Shown: positions 26,181 to 35,467, numbered from the stretch's first letter. The stretch is DNA of 64,000 nt from an uncultured Christensenella sp. (GCA_910584155.1 CAJTYG010000002.1:164148-228147), one strand, 5' to 3'. Notes: generated from the letters alone by a model not told the origin. Made by a program: numbers and translations.

Positions 26181-26264
26181 TGCCCAGACGGTCGACAAGA
26201 CATCAAGTCTTTATATTCCGCCTGCTCCACGTGGTTATCCACTTATCCGTCAGTCACAGGCGGT
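26181..26264 (-). ncRNA. ZTP riboswitch (pfl motif) aptamer
   Basis: On the minus strand the 5' domain has the P1 pair CCGCCTG/CAGGCGG enclosing GTGACTGACGG, a GTGG/CCAC hairpin and GTGGAGC. After a small linker hairpin (AAGAC/GTCTT) comes the second domain GTCGACCGTCTGGGCA. These are the conserved blocks of the pfl/ZTP class (GUGACUGGCG, GUGG..CCAC, GGGAGC, CCGCCUGGGCA). The class senses ZMP/ZTP, which build up when 10-formyl-THF is short, and turns on purine and folate genes. Here it controls purE and the following operon, including fnt and folD. Confidence 0.93.
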
Positions 26265-26302
26265 TTTGCTATAATTTTATATCCCCAAAAGGATATTTGT
26301 AT

Positions 26303-26330
26303 ATTATCATATACAACAAATCGATGTCAA
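26303..26330 (-). promoter_or_regulatory. Promoter of the purine operon
   Basis: TTGACA (26325-26330), 16-bp spacer, GATAAT (26303-26308). Initiation near 26296 gives a ~230-nt leader that contains the ZTP riboswitch. Confidence 0.7.
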
Positions 26331-26424
26331 CAAATCGGACTGCAGCGCACCCGTCAATTTGTCAAGTCCACGAAAAGTGTTTTAAGTGCCGAAACACGTC
26401 CCGTATTTTGCCGTATATAAAACT

Positions 26425-26452
26425 TAAAAACACCCGCAATGCGGGTGCTTTT
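26425..26452 (-). terminator. Terminator of fhs
   Basis: CACCCGC/GCGGGTG stem (26431-26437 with 26441-26447) with TTTTTAAG on the minus strand, immediately after the fhs stop. Confidence 0.85.
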
Positions 26453-26454
26453 TA

Positions 26455-28134
26455 TCAGAATAAGCCCGATATAACTCCGTTATCGTCAACGTCTATTCTC
26501 TCCGCCGCAGGCGATTTGGGCAGCCCCGGCATTGTAAGGATATCGCCCGTAAGCACAACTATAAAGCCTGCGCCTGCGGATATCTTCACATTTTTGACGG
26601 TCACCTTAAAGCCTGTCGGTGCGCCGAGCTTTGTCGGATCGTCCGAAAAGCTGTATTGTGTTTTTGCGATGCAAACGGGACATTTGTCAAACCCGAGCTG
26701 CGTGAGCTTTGCGATTTGAGCTTTTGCGTTCGGCATAAATATCACGCCGTCGCCGCCGTATATCTTTTTGACAACGGCTTCTATCTTTTCCTCTATTGAA
26801 CAATCGTCTTCGTATGAGAAAGTAAAATTGCCCTTTTCCTCATCGCAAAGGCGTACAACCTCTTTTGCCAAGGCTTCGCCGCCCTTACCGCCTTCCGCCC
26901 AAACTGTCGAAAGCACGGTGTTTACGCCAAGCTCTCTGCACTTTGCAATGATAAAATCGATTTCTTTATCCGTATCTGTCGGGAAGCGGTTGACCGCAAC
27001 CACGCAAGGCAGCTTGTATACGTTTTTGATGTTGGATACGTGGCGCAAAAGATTTGGCACGCCGTTTTCAAGCGCAACAAGGTTTTCGTTGTTAAGCTCG
27101 GTCTTTGCAAGTCCGCCGTGCATTTTCAGCGCACGCACAGTCGCAACGACTACCACTGCAGAGGGGGTAAGCCCCGCCATACGGCACTTTATATCAAGGA
27201 ATTTTTCCGCACCGAGGTCTGCGCCGAAGCCTGCCTCTGTCACCACATAATCACCGAGCTTCAAAGCAAGCTTTGTAGCCGTGACCGAATTGCAGCCGTG
27301 AGCGATATTTGCAAAAGGACCTCCGTGCACAAGAGCGGGCGTACCCTCAAGTGTCTGCACCAAATTTGGTTTTAGCGCATCCTTCAAAAGCGCCGCCATT
27401 GCGCCTGCCGCCTTAAGCTGTCCGCAAGTTACGGGCTCGTCGTTGAAGTTGTAGCCTACTATGATTTTTGAAAGTCTTTCCTTTAAATCGGCAATAGAGC
27501 TTGAAAGACAAAGCACCGCCATTATCTCGCTTGCGACCGTTATGTCGAAGCCGTCCTCACGTGGCACACCGTTAGCCTTTCCGCCCATTCCGTCCACCAT
27601 GAAACGCAGCTGTCTGTCGTTCATATCCACACAGCGCTTCCACGTGATACGTCTTACGTCTATGTTCAGCTCGTTGCCCTGCTGAATATGATTGTCAAGC
27701 ATTGCCGCAAGCAGATTGTTTGCTGCGCCTATTGCGTGAAAATCGCCCGTAAAATGCAGGTTTATATCTTCCATAGGCACGACCTGCGCATATCCGCCAC
27801 CTGCCGCACCGCCTTTGACGCCGAATACGGGACCCAAAGAGGGCTCACGCAATGCCACGATCACGTTTTTTCCTATGCGCTTTAAACCGTCCGCAAGCCC
27901 TATGGTTGTCGTTGTCTTTCCCTCGCCGGCGGGCGTGGGCGTGATAGCGGTGACAAGAATGAGCTTTCCGTCATTTTTTTTGGCATCCTTCAGCAAGGAC
28001 AAATCTACCTTTGCCTTATACTTTCCATATTGCTCGATATATTTTTCGTCAATACCTGCAACCTTTGCGATATCGTTGATATGCTTCATTTTGCACTGCT
28101 GTGCGATTTCGATGTCGGACAAATATTTTGCCAT
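26455..28134 (-). CDS. fhs: Formate-tetrahydrofolate ligase
   Basis: ATP-dependent formation of 10-formyl-THF from formate. 559 residues, the family length. P-loop TPTPAGEGKTTTTIGLADGL near 67, DINLHFTGDFHAIGAANNL, and FGADLGAEKFLDIKCR are clear. AGGAGA ribosome site. It lies upstream of the purine operon on the same strand and ends at a strong terminator, so it is a separate transcript, possibly together with guaB. It feeds PurN and the AICAR formyltransferase. Confidence 0.97.
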   Translation of the reverse strand: MAKYLSDIEIAQQCKMKHINDIAKVAGIDEKYIEQYGKYKAKVDLSLLKDAKKNDGKLILVTAITPTPAGEGKTTTTIGLADGLKRIGKNVIVALREPSLGPVFGVKGGAAGGGYAQVVPMEDINLHFTGDFHAIGAANNLLAAMLDNHIQQGNELNIDVRRITWKRCVDMNDRQLRFMVDGMGGKANGVPREDGFDITVASEIMAVLCLSSSIADLKERLSKIIVGYNFNDEPVTCGQLKAAGAMAALLKDALKPNLVQTLEGTPALVHGGPFANIAHGCNSVTATKLALKLGDYVVTEAGFGADLGAEKFLDIKCRMAGLTPSAVVVVATVRALKMHGGLAKTELNNENLVALENGVPNLLRHVSNIKNVYKLPCVVAVNRFPTDTDKEIDFIIAKCRELGVNTVLSTVWAEGGKGGEALAKEVVRLCDEEKGNFTFSYEDDCSIEEKIEAVVKKIYGGDGVIFMPNAKAQIAKLTQLGFDKCPVCIAKTQYSFSDDPTKLGAPTGFKVTVKNVKISAGAGFIVVLTGDILTMPGLPKSPAAERIDVDDNGVISGLF

Positions 28135-28220
28135 TTTCTCTCCTATGGTTTAATATGTTCGGCTTTCTGCGCCGTGACGGGGACGATTTAAAATAAATCT
28201 GCGATACGGTTACTGTATTG

Positions 28221-29726
28221 TCACTCGTTGTGATAAGTCGTCTTTTTGGTTATGACGTCGTGCGCTCCGCCCTCAACGATGCTCGTTGCGGATACGACGG
28301 TCATCTTTGCCGTCTTGTGTAGCTGCCATATCGTAGTCGAGCCGCAGTTGCACATTGTGGACTTCACTTTGTACAGGCTTCTGTTTACATTGTCCTTAAG
28401 TCTGCCCGCATACGGCACATAGCTGTCCACGCCCTCTTCAAAGGAAAGACCGCTCTTTCCGCCGAGGTCGTATCTCTGCCAGTTTCTCGCACGGTTGCTG
28501 CCCTCGCCCCAGTATTCCTTAACATAATTGCCGTTGATATTGAGCTTGTTTGTAGGGCTTTCGTCAAAGCGGGCGAAGTATCTGCCGAGCATAAGGAAAT
28601 CGGCGCCCATAGCAAGCGCAAGCGTCATATGATAGTCGTGTACTATGCCGCCGTCCGAGCAAATGGGGATATAAACGCCTGTCCTTTCAAAATATTCGTC
28701 ACGGGCCTTAGCGACCTCGATAAGCGCAGTCGCCTGTCCTCTGCCTATGCCCTTTGTCTCTCTCGTAATACAAATCGAGCCGCCGCCGATACCGACCTTG
28801 ATGAAGTCCGCACCGCAATCTGCAAGGAAATTGAAGCCGTCCTTGTCAACTACGTTGCCTGCGCCGACCTTTACACTGTCGCCGTATTTTGCACGGATAA
28901 ACTCAAGCGTGCGCTTTTGCCATACGGTGTAGCCCTCGCTCGAATCTATGCAAAGCACGTCCGCACCCGCTTCTACAAGCGCCGGCACTCTCTTTTCGTA
29001 GTCAAGCGTATTTATGCCTGCGCCCACAAGATATCTCTTCTGCGAGTCGAGCAGCTCGTTGGGATTTTCCTTGTGCTCGGAATAGTCCTTGCGGAAAATC
29101 AAATACATCAAATTGCCCTCGTCCGAAACAATGGGCAGCGAGTTGAGCTTATGCTCCCAGATTATGTCGTTTGCCTCGGCAAGCGTCGTATCCTGAGGCG
29201 CAGTGATAAGCTTTGAAAGCGGAGTCATAAACTCCTCCACCTTTGTATCGAGGCTCATTCGGCTTACACGGTAATCACGGCTTGTCACAATGCCCAAAAG
29301 CTTGCCGCCGCACTGCCCGTCGTGAGTTATGGCGATAGTATTGTGTCCCTTGCGTTCAACTATATCAAGCACGTCCGCAAGAGTTGCGTCGGGCGTCAGA
29401 TTGCTGTCGGATACGACAAAGCCCGCCTTGTAGCTCTTGACCTTGCGCACCATTTCCGCCTCGTCCTCAATGGATTGCGAGCCGTATATAAAAGACAATC
29501 CGCCTTCCTTTGCAAGCGCAATTGCCATTGTGTCGTTGGAAACGGATTGCATTATCGCAGATACCATAGGTATATTGAGCGAAATCGCAGGCTCTTCACC
29601 CTGTCTGAACTTTGTAAGCGGAGTTTTAAGTGATACGTTTGCAGGAATACAATTCTCGTCGGTATAGCCGGGTATCAGCAGATACTCGCTAAAAGTCCTC
29701 GACGGCTCTTCACAATATTTTGCCAT
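28221..29726 (-). CDS. guaB: IMP dehydrogenase
   Basis: NAD-dependent oxidation of IMP to XMP, the committed step to GMP. The start is the ATG at 29726 (MAKYCEEPSRTFSEYLLIPG) with a GGAGG site; 20 codons upstream are open but unsupported. 501 residues. A pair of CBS domains sits near 95-215. The catalytic loop is GIGGGSICITRETKGIGRGQ, with Cys in place and G-I instead of the common P/T residues. VLCIDSSEGYT carries the IMP-binding Asp/Ser. The form resembles the 500-residue group common in Clostridia. A promoter with TTGACA lies about 50 bases upstream. Confidence 0.93.
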   Translation of the reverse strand: MAKYCEEPSRTFSEYLLIPGYTDENCIPANVSLKTPLTKFRQGEEPAISLNIPMVSAIMQSVSNDTMAIALAKEGGLSFIYGSQSIEDEAEMVRKVKSYKAGFVVSDSNLTPDATLADVLDIVERKGHNTIAITHDGQCGGKLLGIVTSRDYRVSRMSLDTKVEEFMTPLSKLITAPQDTTLAEANDIIWEHKLNSLPIVSDEGNLMYLIFRKDYSEHKENPNELLDSQKRYLVGAGINTLDYEKRVPALVEAGADVLCIDSSEGYTVWQKRTLEFIRAKYGDSVKVGAGNVVDKDGFNFLADCGADFIKVGIGGGSICITRETKGIGRGQATALIEVAKARDEYFERTGVYIPICSDGGIVHDYHMTLALAMGADFLMLGRYFARFDESPTNKLNINGNYVKEYWGEGSNRARNWQRYDLGGKSGLSFEEGVDSYVPYAGRLKDNVNRSLYKVKSTMCNCGSTTIWQLHKTAKMTVVSATSIVEGGAHDVITKKTTYHNE

Positions 29727-29756
29727 ACTGACCTCCAAAGGATTAAAATTATCTAT

Positions 29757-29786
29757 ATAATCGCATATTTCGCTACCCTTTGTCAA
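29757..29786 (-). promoter_or_regulatory. Promoter of guaB
   Basis: TTGACA (29781-29786), 18-bp spacer, GATTAT (29757-29762) on the minus strand. Confidence 0.45.
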
Positions 29787-29908
29787 AAGATTGACACAAA
29801 AAGTTTTTCTGTTTTGAATTTTAATATCTTTCTATATAAAAGTTAGCTTATCATTAGCGTTATAAGCTTATAAAACATATGCGCTAAATGAATTAAGCCA
29901 TTCTTATA

Positions 29909-29938
29909 CAAAATCCACCGATCGCTCGGTGGATTTTG
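29909..29938. terminator. Terminator of the transglutaminase-like gene
   Basis: 12-bp stem CAAAATCCACCG/CGGTGGATTTTG with loop ATCGCT; T-rich sequence follows on both strands. Confidence 0.75.
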
Positions 29939-29940
29939 GT

Positions 29941-29988
29941 TGAAGTTTAAGCAATTTTGTTTGCTGTTGCTTAGTTTAATTTACTTAT
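29941..29988. repeat. Short repetitive sequence after the transglutaminase-like gene
   Basis: Words such as AAGTAAATTAAACTAAGCAA on the minus strand, immediately after the stop codon, resemble the repeat at 12738-12855 (shared AAGTAAATTAAA and AGCAAAC). Confidence 0.4.
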
Positions 29989-32900
29989 GCTTTTTTCTTT
30001 TTGATCACTATCACTGCGACAACCGCTGCGATCGCTATAAATGCGACCACGCCGATGACGATACCGACTATAGCGCCTGCCGTCAACGGAGTATCTGTTG
30101 GCTCGGCAGTAAATACGTTGCCCTCGACAAACTCGTATTTTGATGAGGTATTGTCGGTTGACATAACGACCTTTACAGGCTCGACTATACCCTTTTCCTC
30201 AAAGCGAACGGCAGCTTCGTCTGAAATAAACTTCATTTCAAGCTCATTGTTTCTTGAGAGCTCGTCATAGGTCACCGTAAACTTGTTGTCAACCACTCTT
30301 GCTTTTACGTCCTTGCCGTTGAGCGTAATGCTGTAGAGCTTATAACCCGCATCGGGAACGATGCTGTACGTATAAGTTTTGCCGTTTTCGACAGTTTGTA
30401 TCTGCCCGTCATCTTTGGTGAGCTTGCCGCCCTTGCCGTCTATTGAAGCGAGAACGGTTTTTTCCGTCGCTTTAGTTTCGGGCACGACCACTACGGTATA
30501 CGGCGAAAAGCTCTTTACCGTTGCAACGATACCGAATTTTGTCACCACGCAAGGAATTTCCTCAATGATATAATTATCGTTTTCGATATGCTTGCGATGG
30601 AATATCTTGAATGTCACGCCCTCATCATCGGGACCGAAGCCTTCGGGGAAACCAAGCGCTATTTTGACATAGCTTCCGTCGGGAATCGTTGCAAACTTGC
30701 CGCATATGGATAGCGAAATGTCGTATGTTTGGCTTGCCTTGATGTCGTTTTTGCTCACGTTGTTGGAAGAATCGCTGCTGATACCGTTTAAAATTTCGTT
30801 TTCCATTGTGGAAGGAACACCGTTGACGACAAGCATCATCTGGCTGCGCTCCTCCTCGGAGAAAGTGCTGTTGTTTTCGGCATCTTTAAAGTTCATAGCC
30901 GACAAATCGGAATTATCAACAAGAGTTGGCTGTGCGCAGCACTCCACCCAAAGTCTGCCGTCGCCGAAAACTTTCGGACAAGCAATGAACATACGGGCAA
31001 ACTTATAGAATGCGTGGTTTGGAGCTTTATCCGATGTTGTGCGAATAAGACCGCCGTTCTCATCTCTTTTATCCACAATTTTTGCGGAGCCTACGTTTTC
31101 AAAAGTAAATATATAACCCGTTGCATCGTGTTCATACATAAGGCTGGGCTTAAACTTAAACTGCAGCGTATTCGGAACACCGTTAGCATCGTTTACAAGA
31201 TGCACGTATGCACCGTCGTCAAAAGCAACAAAGCCCGCATACTGCCTTATATTTTCACGCTCGCCCGTAAAGTTGACTTTTATGGGCTGGTCGGGATCAA
31301 GCTTATGTAAAGGCTCGTCGTAAACAATACTGAACAATATAGCCTTACTGTCGCTCATCAGATTGCTGTCTGCCGATGCTCTCATGCTGTCTGAAATGCT
31401 GTAGAAGCAACCGACATAAGGCTTTGTTTTATCCGTGGAAATGTACGGCGCAGGCGTATAAGTGCCATACGCATAGTTTTCTATATTAGCAGACATAAAG
31501 ACGGCGTTTTTCTCAACTTTCTCGTTGGAGCTATATTCGCAGTTTGGCTCGTATATCACAATATCGCCTATTTTGTAATTCATATCAGGTTCTATGCCCG
31601 ACACGACCGCATACTGCGAATAGCGCACGTCGCTTGTAGTCACGGTCATAGTTTTAGAACCTACGTGTTGAATACCGCTTGCTTCAAAACCCGTGCTGTT
31701 AACCAAATCCTGCCATCGAGTCCAATTATATTCGCCGTTTTTCATGTAGCATTGGCGCATGATCAAACGAAGATTTTCGTTTTCCAAAAGCTGAACAGCA
31801 TTGTATCCGTCATAGCTGACCATCTGTTTTGGATAATCGTAATTTACACCGTCCGTTTTGGTAGCGACGCTTGAAAATTCAAAGCCGCCTATTCTGACAA
31901 AATCGTGAACAGCGTTGGGATCGCTTGCCTGCTCATAAGTAAGCAACGAAACGGACGGATATTTTAAGGAATAATTTGATGACGAAATCACTCCGTCGGC
32001 AATGTGCTGTGCCGTTTCCGAAAATGCTTCCATGACAGAATACTTGTTTTTATCGCTGCTGAGGCTGTTCCAAGTAGTATCGAAAGCAAACCAAGCGCCA
32101 TCAGTCTCCGAAGCGGTCACGGCAGTATTCTGCGTGGTAGCGGACGAGTCTTTATTTCCTGTCTGCAGATAGACGTAATTCCATGAGTGACCTACGTTCT
32201 GATCGGTGTTATTGCCGTCGCTGTCCTTGCCCTTGCTATAGCCGCTGACTATCACGCAAGGTATGTCAAAGGTATCCATCAGCGCTTTATATGCAAATGC
32301 AAAGCCTGAGCACACTGACTTATTCAAAACGAGCGCACCGTAAGCCGTATGCGTAAGCGAAGCCGTCGAAGCGCCGCCCTCGATAAAATCGTTATAAGCG
32401 CCGAAATCATAGCTCACACTGTTTGCTATCGCTACGTTTGCCGCCTTTGCGGTGACATAATCGTTTTTATTGCCCGAGTTATCGGCAGCGACTGCCTGCA
32501 AAACGTCGTTGCGGATTTTAGTCAAAGCGGAATTATAATCCGATATCGCCTTATTTACTGCCGCTTCGGTCGTAAAAGCATTGTCTCTGTATGCGTTTGC
32601 ATATCTGCCGCTGTCGATAAACGCAGTATATTCGCCGGAATTGCGTGCAGCGCTTATCGTGAGCTTATAAAGATCGATATAAAACAACTCGGGATGGTCC
32701 ATCAGAAATGAATCTCTTGCAGCGCTGAACGCTTTGGGAATTTCCAAATCGCCGTCGACAACCCAGCCCTCGATTTGATCGGAAGTCAAAATCGAGTTCA
32801 AACCATAGGAAACGTTGCCCGTTTTAAAATCACCGGACGCTTCTATGCTCTCCAAAGCTCTGTAAAACTGCTTTGCGAGGACATAATCCACCTCGTCGCC

Positions 32901-33077
32901 ATCGGAATTAAATGTGGTAAGATTATCATAATAGTAAGCATAAGTCGCCCCTGCGTCCTCCTGTGCAAATCCTACCGAGTTTGAATTCGCCAAAACAACC
33001 GTAGATCCCAACAATATCGAAAGCGTAAGAACAAACGCAGTCATAATTATCGAAATACGTTTTTTTGATGAAGTCAT
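29985..33077 (-). CDS. Secreted membrane-anchored transglutaminase-like protein
   Basis: 1030 residues. Signal peptide at 1-38 and a C-terminal transmembrane helix (AGAIVGIVIGVVAFIAIAAVVA) with a KKKKA tail. The transglutaminase-like core shows the catalytic triad order: Cys in KSVCSGFAFAYKALMD (about 257), His in GHSWNYVYLQTG (about 294) and Asp in WFAFDTTWNS (about 325). Such domains act as peptide cross-linkers or proteases on the cell surface. The long C-terminal part contains repeated beta-rich segments, probably Ig-like, ending in an MucBP/InlB-like strand pattern. AGGAGG ribosome site. No neighbouring gene is co-transcribed. The substrate is unknown. Confidence 0.8.
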   Translation of the reverse strand: MTSSKKRISIIMTAFVLTLSILLGSTVVLANSNSVGFAQEDAGATYAYYYDNLTTFNSDGDEVDYVLAKQFYRALESIEASGDFKTGNVSYGLNSILTSDQIEGWVVDGDLEIPKAFSAARDSFLMDHPELFYIDLYKLTISAARNSGEYTAFIDSGRYANAYRDNAFTTEAAVNKAISDYNSALTKIRNDVLQAVAADNSGNKNDYVTAKAANVAIANSVSYDFGAYNDFIEGGASTASLTHTAYGALVLNKSVCSGFAFAYKALMDTFDIPCVIVSGYSKGKDSDGNNTDQNVGHSWNYVYLQTGNKDSSATTQNTAVTASETDGAWFAFDTTWNSLSSDKNKYSVMEAFSETAQHIADGVISSSNYSLKYPSVSLLTYEQASDPNAVHDFVRIGGFEFSSVATKTDGVNYDYPKQMVSYDGYNAVQLLENENLRLIMRQCYMKNGEYNWTRWQDLVNSTGFEASGIQHVGSKTMTVTTSDVRYSQYAVVSGIEPDMNYKIGDIVIYEPNCEYSSNEKVEKNAVFMSANIENYAYGTYTPAPYISTDKTKPYVGCFYSISDSMRASADSNLMSDSKAILFSIVYDEPLHKLDPDQPIKVNFTGERENIRQYAGFVAFDDGAYVHLVNDANGVPNTLQFKFKPSLMYEHDATGYIFTFENVGSAKIVDKRDENGGLIRTTSDKAPNHAFYKFARMFIACPKVFGDGRLWVECCAQPTLVDNSDLSAMNFKDAENNSTFSEEERSQMMLVVNGVPSTMENEILNGISSDSSNNVSKNDIKASQTYDISLSICGKFATIPDGSYVKIALGFPEGFGPDDEGVTFKIFHRKHIENDNYIIEEIPCVVTKFGIVATVKSFSPYTVVVVPETKATEKTVLASIDGKGGKLTKDDGQIQTVENGKTYTYSIVPDAGYKLYSITLNGKDVKARVVDNKFTVTYDELSRNNELEMKFISDEAAVRFEEKGIVEPVKVVMSTDNTSSKYEFVEGNVFTAEPTDTPLTAGAIVGIVIGVVAFIAIAAVVAVIVIKKKKA

Positions 33078-33103
33078 AAACTACCTCCTATACTATTTAA
33101 TGT

Positions 33104-33158
33104 CGGCTTAAGGATATATCGCAATATCATATTGTTTGATTGCTATGTCTAAGCCGTA
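33104..33158 (-). promoter_or_regulatory. Hairpin in the 5' leader of the transglutaminase-like gene
   Basis: CGGCTTA/TAAGCCG closes a ~55-base hairpin that also contains CAATAT/ATATTG. It sits between the promoter and the ribosome site, so it may affect mRNA stability. I do not recognise a riboswitch class. Confidence 0.4.
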
Positions 33159-33161
33159 CTT

Positions 33162-33190
33162 ATAATATAAAATTAAAAAATTTTTGTCAA
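33162..33190 (-). promoter_or_regulatory. Promoter of the transglutaminase-like gene
   Basis: TTGACA (33185-33190), 17-bp spacer, TATTAT (33162-33167) on the minus strand. Confidence 0.65.
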
Positions 33191-33325
33191 ATCTTAACAA
33201 AAGAAAAATTTATATTTATTTGTAAAATAAATATACTTATCAAACGTGTGTAAAAAAAACGAAGAATAATTTATTTTTCAATATCTCTGCTGAATTTAGA
33301 TACGCTTTCCACTATAAATTAAAAA

Positions 33326-34111
33326 CTACAATTGTACCCATTTTGCATAGAGATTCAACTCTCCGTTTTCTGACATAATAAAACTGTCAAAACTAAACGG
33401 TGTTATACACTCTTCATCTAAAAACCATCCACCAAACTCATATCCTTCTCTCTGAGGTGCCATAGGAATGGTCTTTATACTATCACCTACGTCCAAATCA
33501 TCTATCCAACAATATCCACCATTTGGCGAATCAACATAATTGTAAAAATATGATACGTTTGCACCTTTAAATTCCCCATATGTGTATTCATTATATTTGC
33601 TTTCAAAAGCATCCAATGAAGTTTTTGGCACATAATAAATCATACTTCGTTCATAAGGATAACGATTATCATTATTATTTCTCACATTAAACCCATATGA
33701 ATACTGATCTGGCTCTGTACTCAAAAATATAATTTTCTTATTAGGATAAGGAAAGTCTATTCCATTAGAAAATGTATAATTTACCCCCGGAATATACAAT
33801 TTGTCAGGTATAAAATCATAACAAGATATTGTTAAAGAAATACCAATATTACGTTGTATATGTGTAATTTTATATCCTTTTATCATTGTTGGCAAAACTG
33901 CTTCACCATCGGTTACAGCGTTTTCTTTATTTCCTATCAATTTAGCAGTTTTGTATTCCTCAAAAGTAATCAAAGCTATCCAACCGTTTTCTTCTATATA
34001 ATCTTCTCGATCCTCAAGTTTATCACAAGCTGTTAAACCAATAGCAAATGTAAGTATCAAAATAGATAACAATAATACAGTAATAATTTTTTTCACTCGC
34101 AAGTTTATCAT
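33326..34111 (-). CDS. Lipoprotein with a C-terminal InlB B-repeat-like motif
   Basis: 261 residues. A lipoprotein signal ends in IGLTAC with Cys at residue 29. The C-terminal ~45 residues (REGYEFGGWFLDEECITPF, then LNLYAKW) match the listeria-bacteroides/InlB B-repeat that occurs on many Firmicute surface proteins. The middle has no recognised domain. AAAGGTG ribosome site. It is AT-rich compared with the genes to its left and begins the accessory-looking stretch next to the integrated element. Function unknown. Confidence 0.7.
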   Translation of the reverse strand: MINLRVKKIITVLLLSILILTFAIGLTACDKLEDREDYIEENGWIALITFEEYKTAKLIGNKENAVTDGEAVLPTMIKGYKITHIQRNIGISLTISCYDFIPDKLYIPGVNYTFSNGIDFPYPNKKIIFLSTEPDQYSYGFNVRNNNDNRYPYERSMIYYVPKTSLDAFESKYNEYTYGEFKGANVSYFYNYVDSPNGGYCWIDDLDVGDSIKTIPMAPQREGYEFGGWFLDEECITPFSFDSFIMSENGELNLYAKWVQL

Positions 34112-34227
34112 ATTATCACCTTTTTTCTATAAATATACTATATCATACTTTTATACCACATTCAACTTATTATTGATTTTTCAAATATTGCAATAAAAAA
34201 ATTTTAAACTTTTGCAAATTTAAAAAA

Positions 34228-34683
34228 CTAAATACTATCTTTTGTTTTTATCATTTCAAAGTTCTGCAATTTGATGCCCGACCTCTCCACCTCTTGTTGC
34301 TTTGATACAGTATAATGTCGCTTTTCAAAAAAAGGTTTTGCCGTAATAGAAGCATAAGTTTTTATGACCGAAAATTTTGCTTCCAACTCATCACATATTG
34401 CAGTTGCAATGCCCTGCCACTGAAAATCTTTATGCACAAACAGCATATCTAAACAGCCAAATTTGTCAATACTGCCAAATCCGACTATTTTGCCGTCGAT
34501 TTCGGCGATCACGGTATGCTGAGACATCAAAGTCTTATGCTTTGCTTGCAAGCTGTCCTCGCCGTGCGCCCAAGCACAAAGCTGCTCTGCCGTATAATCT
34601 TTGGCATTTACGGTATGCACGGTCTCGTAAAACAGCTTTGACACTGCGTTGCAATCTTCATCTCTATAACGTCTCAAAATCAT
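34228..34683 (-). CDS. GNAT-family N-acetyltransferase
   Basis: 151 residues. The acetyl-CoA loop is recognisable as FVHKDFQWQGIATAICDELE near 75-95 (Q/R-x-x-G-x-A), with the preceding beta strands GKIVGFGSIDKFGCLDMLFV. It overlaps the kinase-like gene by 4 bases (ATGA), so the two are translationally coupled. Substrate unknown; similar small GNATs act on amino acids, antibiotics or proteins. Confidence 0.8.
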   Translation of the reverse strand: MILRRYRDEDCNAVSKLFYETVHTVNAKDYTAEQLCAWAHGEDSLQAKHKTLMSQHTVIAEIDGKIVGFGSIDKFGCLDMLFVHKDFQWQGIATAICDELEAKFSVIKTYASITAKPFFEKRHYTVSKQQEVERSGIKLQNFEMIKTKDSI

Positions 34684-35192
34684 AAATTTATATCCACGTC
34701 GTAAACCTTGTCTATCAAAACATATGACAAACTGTATTTTTTACAAAGCCGCAAATTGCGTGCGTTGTCTATTATCAACTCGTTTTTATCTACAGTGTCT
34801 GCGCCAAACCGCTTTTCTATGACGTTTTCAAATTTGAATATGTCGGACAAATTTTGTTCAATATACTCGGCTGTCATTATCAGACAGTAAAACTTGATTT
34901 GAGATAAATAGCTTTTTTCAAAATCTTTTTGCCAATCAAAAGGAATATAGCAGCCTTCTATTATCAGATTTTGCCCATTTTCTATTGCAGTCTTTATCAT
35001 TTCCTTTACGATAGACCAAAGATACGGCACAAGCTCACTGTCATCGTTTGCGCTAAGCCCTGTCTGTCCGCTTCTTATCAGCCCCATCTTCAGATGATCG
35101 ATAGAAAAATACGGCATTTTGTATCTTTCCATCAGCCGTTGAGCTAAAGCGGTCTTTCCCGTATGCGTTGTCCCCGAAATCAAAACTATCAT
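34680..35192 (-). CDS. P-loop kinase-like protein
   Basis: 170 residues. The Walker A motif is GTTHTGKTAL at residues 7-16, in a short N-terminal strand typical of adenylate-kinase or shikimate-kinase-like nucleotide kinases. No obvious lid sequence is recognisable, and the substrate is unknown. It is the first gene of a two-gene unit with the GNAT protein. There is no ribosome site; TATAGT ends 6 bases before the ATG, so the message is probably leaderless. Confidence 0.7.
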   Translation of the reverse strand: MIVLISGTTHTGKTALAQRLMERYKMPYFSIDHLKMGLIRSGQTGLSANDDSELVPYLWSIVKEMIKTAIENGQNLIIEGCYIPFDWQKDFEKSYLSQIKFYCLIMTAEYIEQNLSDIFKFENVIEKRFGADTVDKNELIIDNARNLRLCKKYSLSYVLIDKVYDVDINL

Positions 35193-35198
35193 ATCAAA

Positions 35199-35227
35199 AC
35201 TATATCACACTCTCCCGCCGTTTTCAA
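35199..35227 (-). promoter_or_regulatory. Promoter abutting the kinase-like start
   Basis: TTGAAA (35222-35227), 17-bp spacer, TATAGT (35199-35204) on the minus strand; six bases then the ATG. Confidence 0.6.
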
Positions 35228-35399
35228 CCGTCTTAATGCATAGTACAATTCGCAACATTTCTTGTGCTATCAACATCGATTTAAAACTACTATATTACTC
35301 TATAATAGATTAAAAGAATGCCCCCGCTTATTACTTGCAAAGCACATCTTAAACAATTAGTACTTCTATAAATATCTTCTTAAAAGTAATTATATAACT

Positions 35400-35430
35400 A
35401 AAACCTAATCCATTGTTTAGATTAGGTTTT
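35400..35430. terminator. Hairpin downstream of the membrane protein gene
   Basis: 11-bp stem AAAACCTAATC/GATTAGGTTTT with a 9-base loop; T run is weak, so termination is tentative. Confidence 0.55.
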
Positions 35431-35467
35431 AAGTGTCTGTCTAGCACAAAATACCAAGTTTTTTTAT

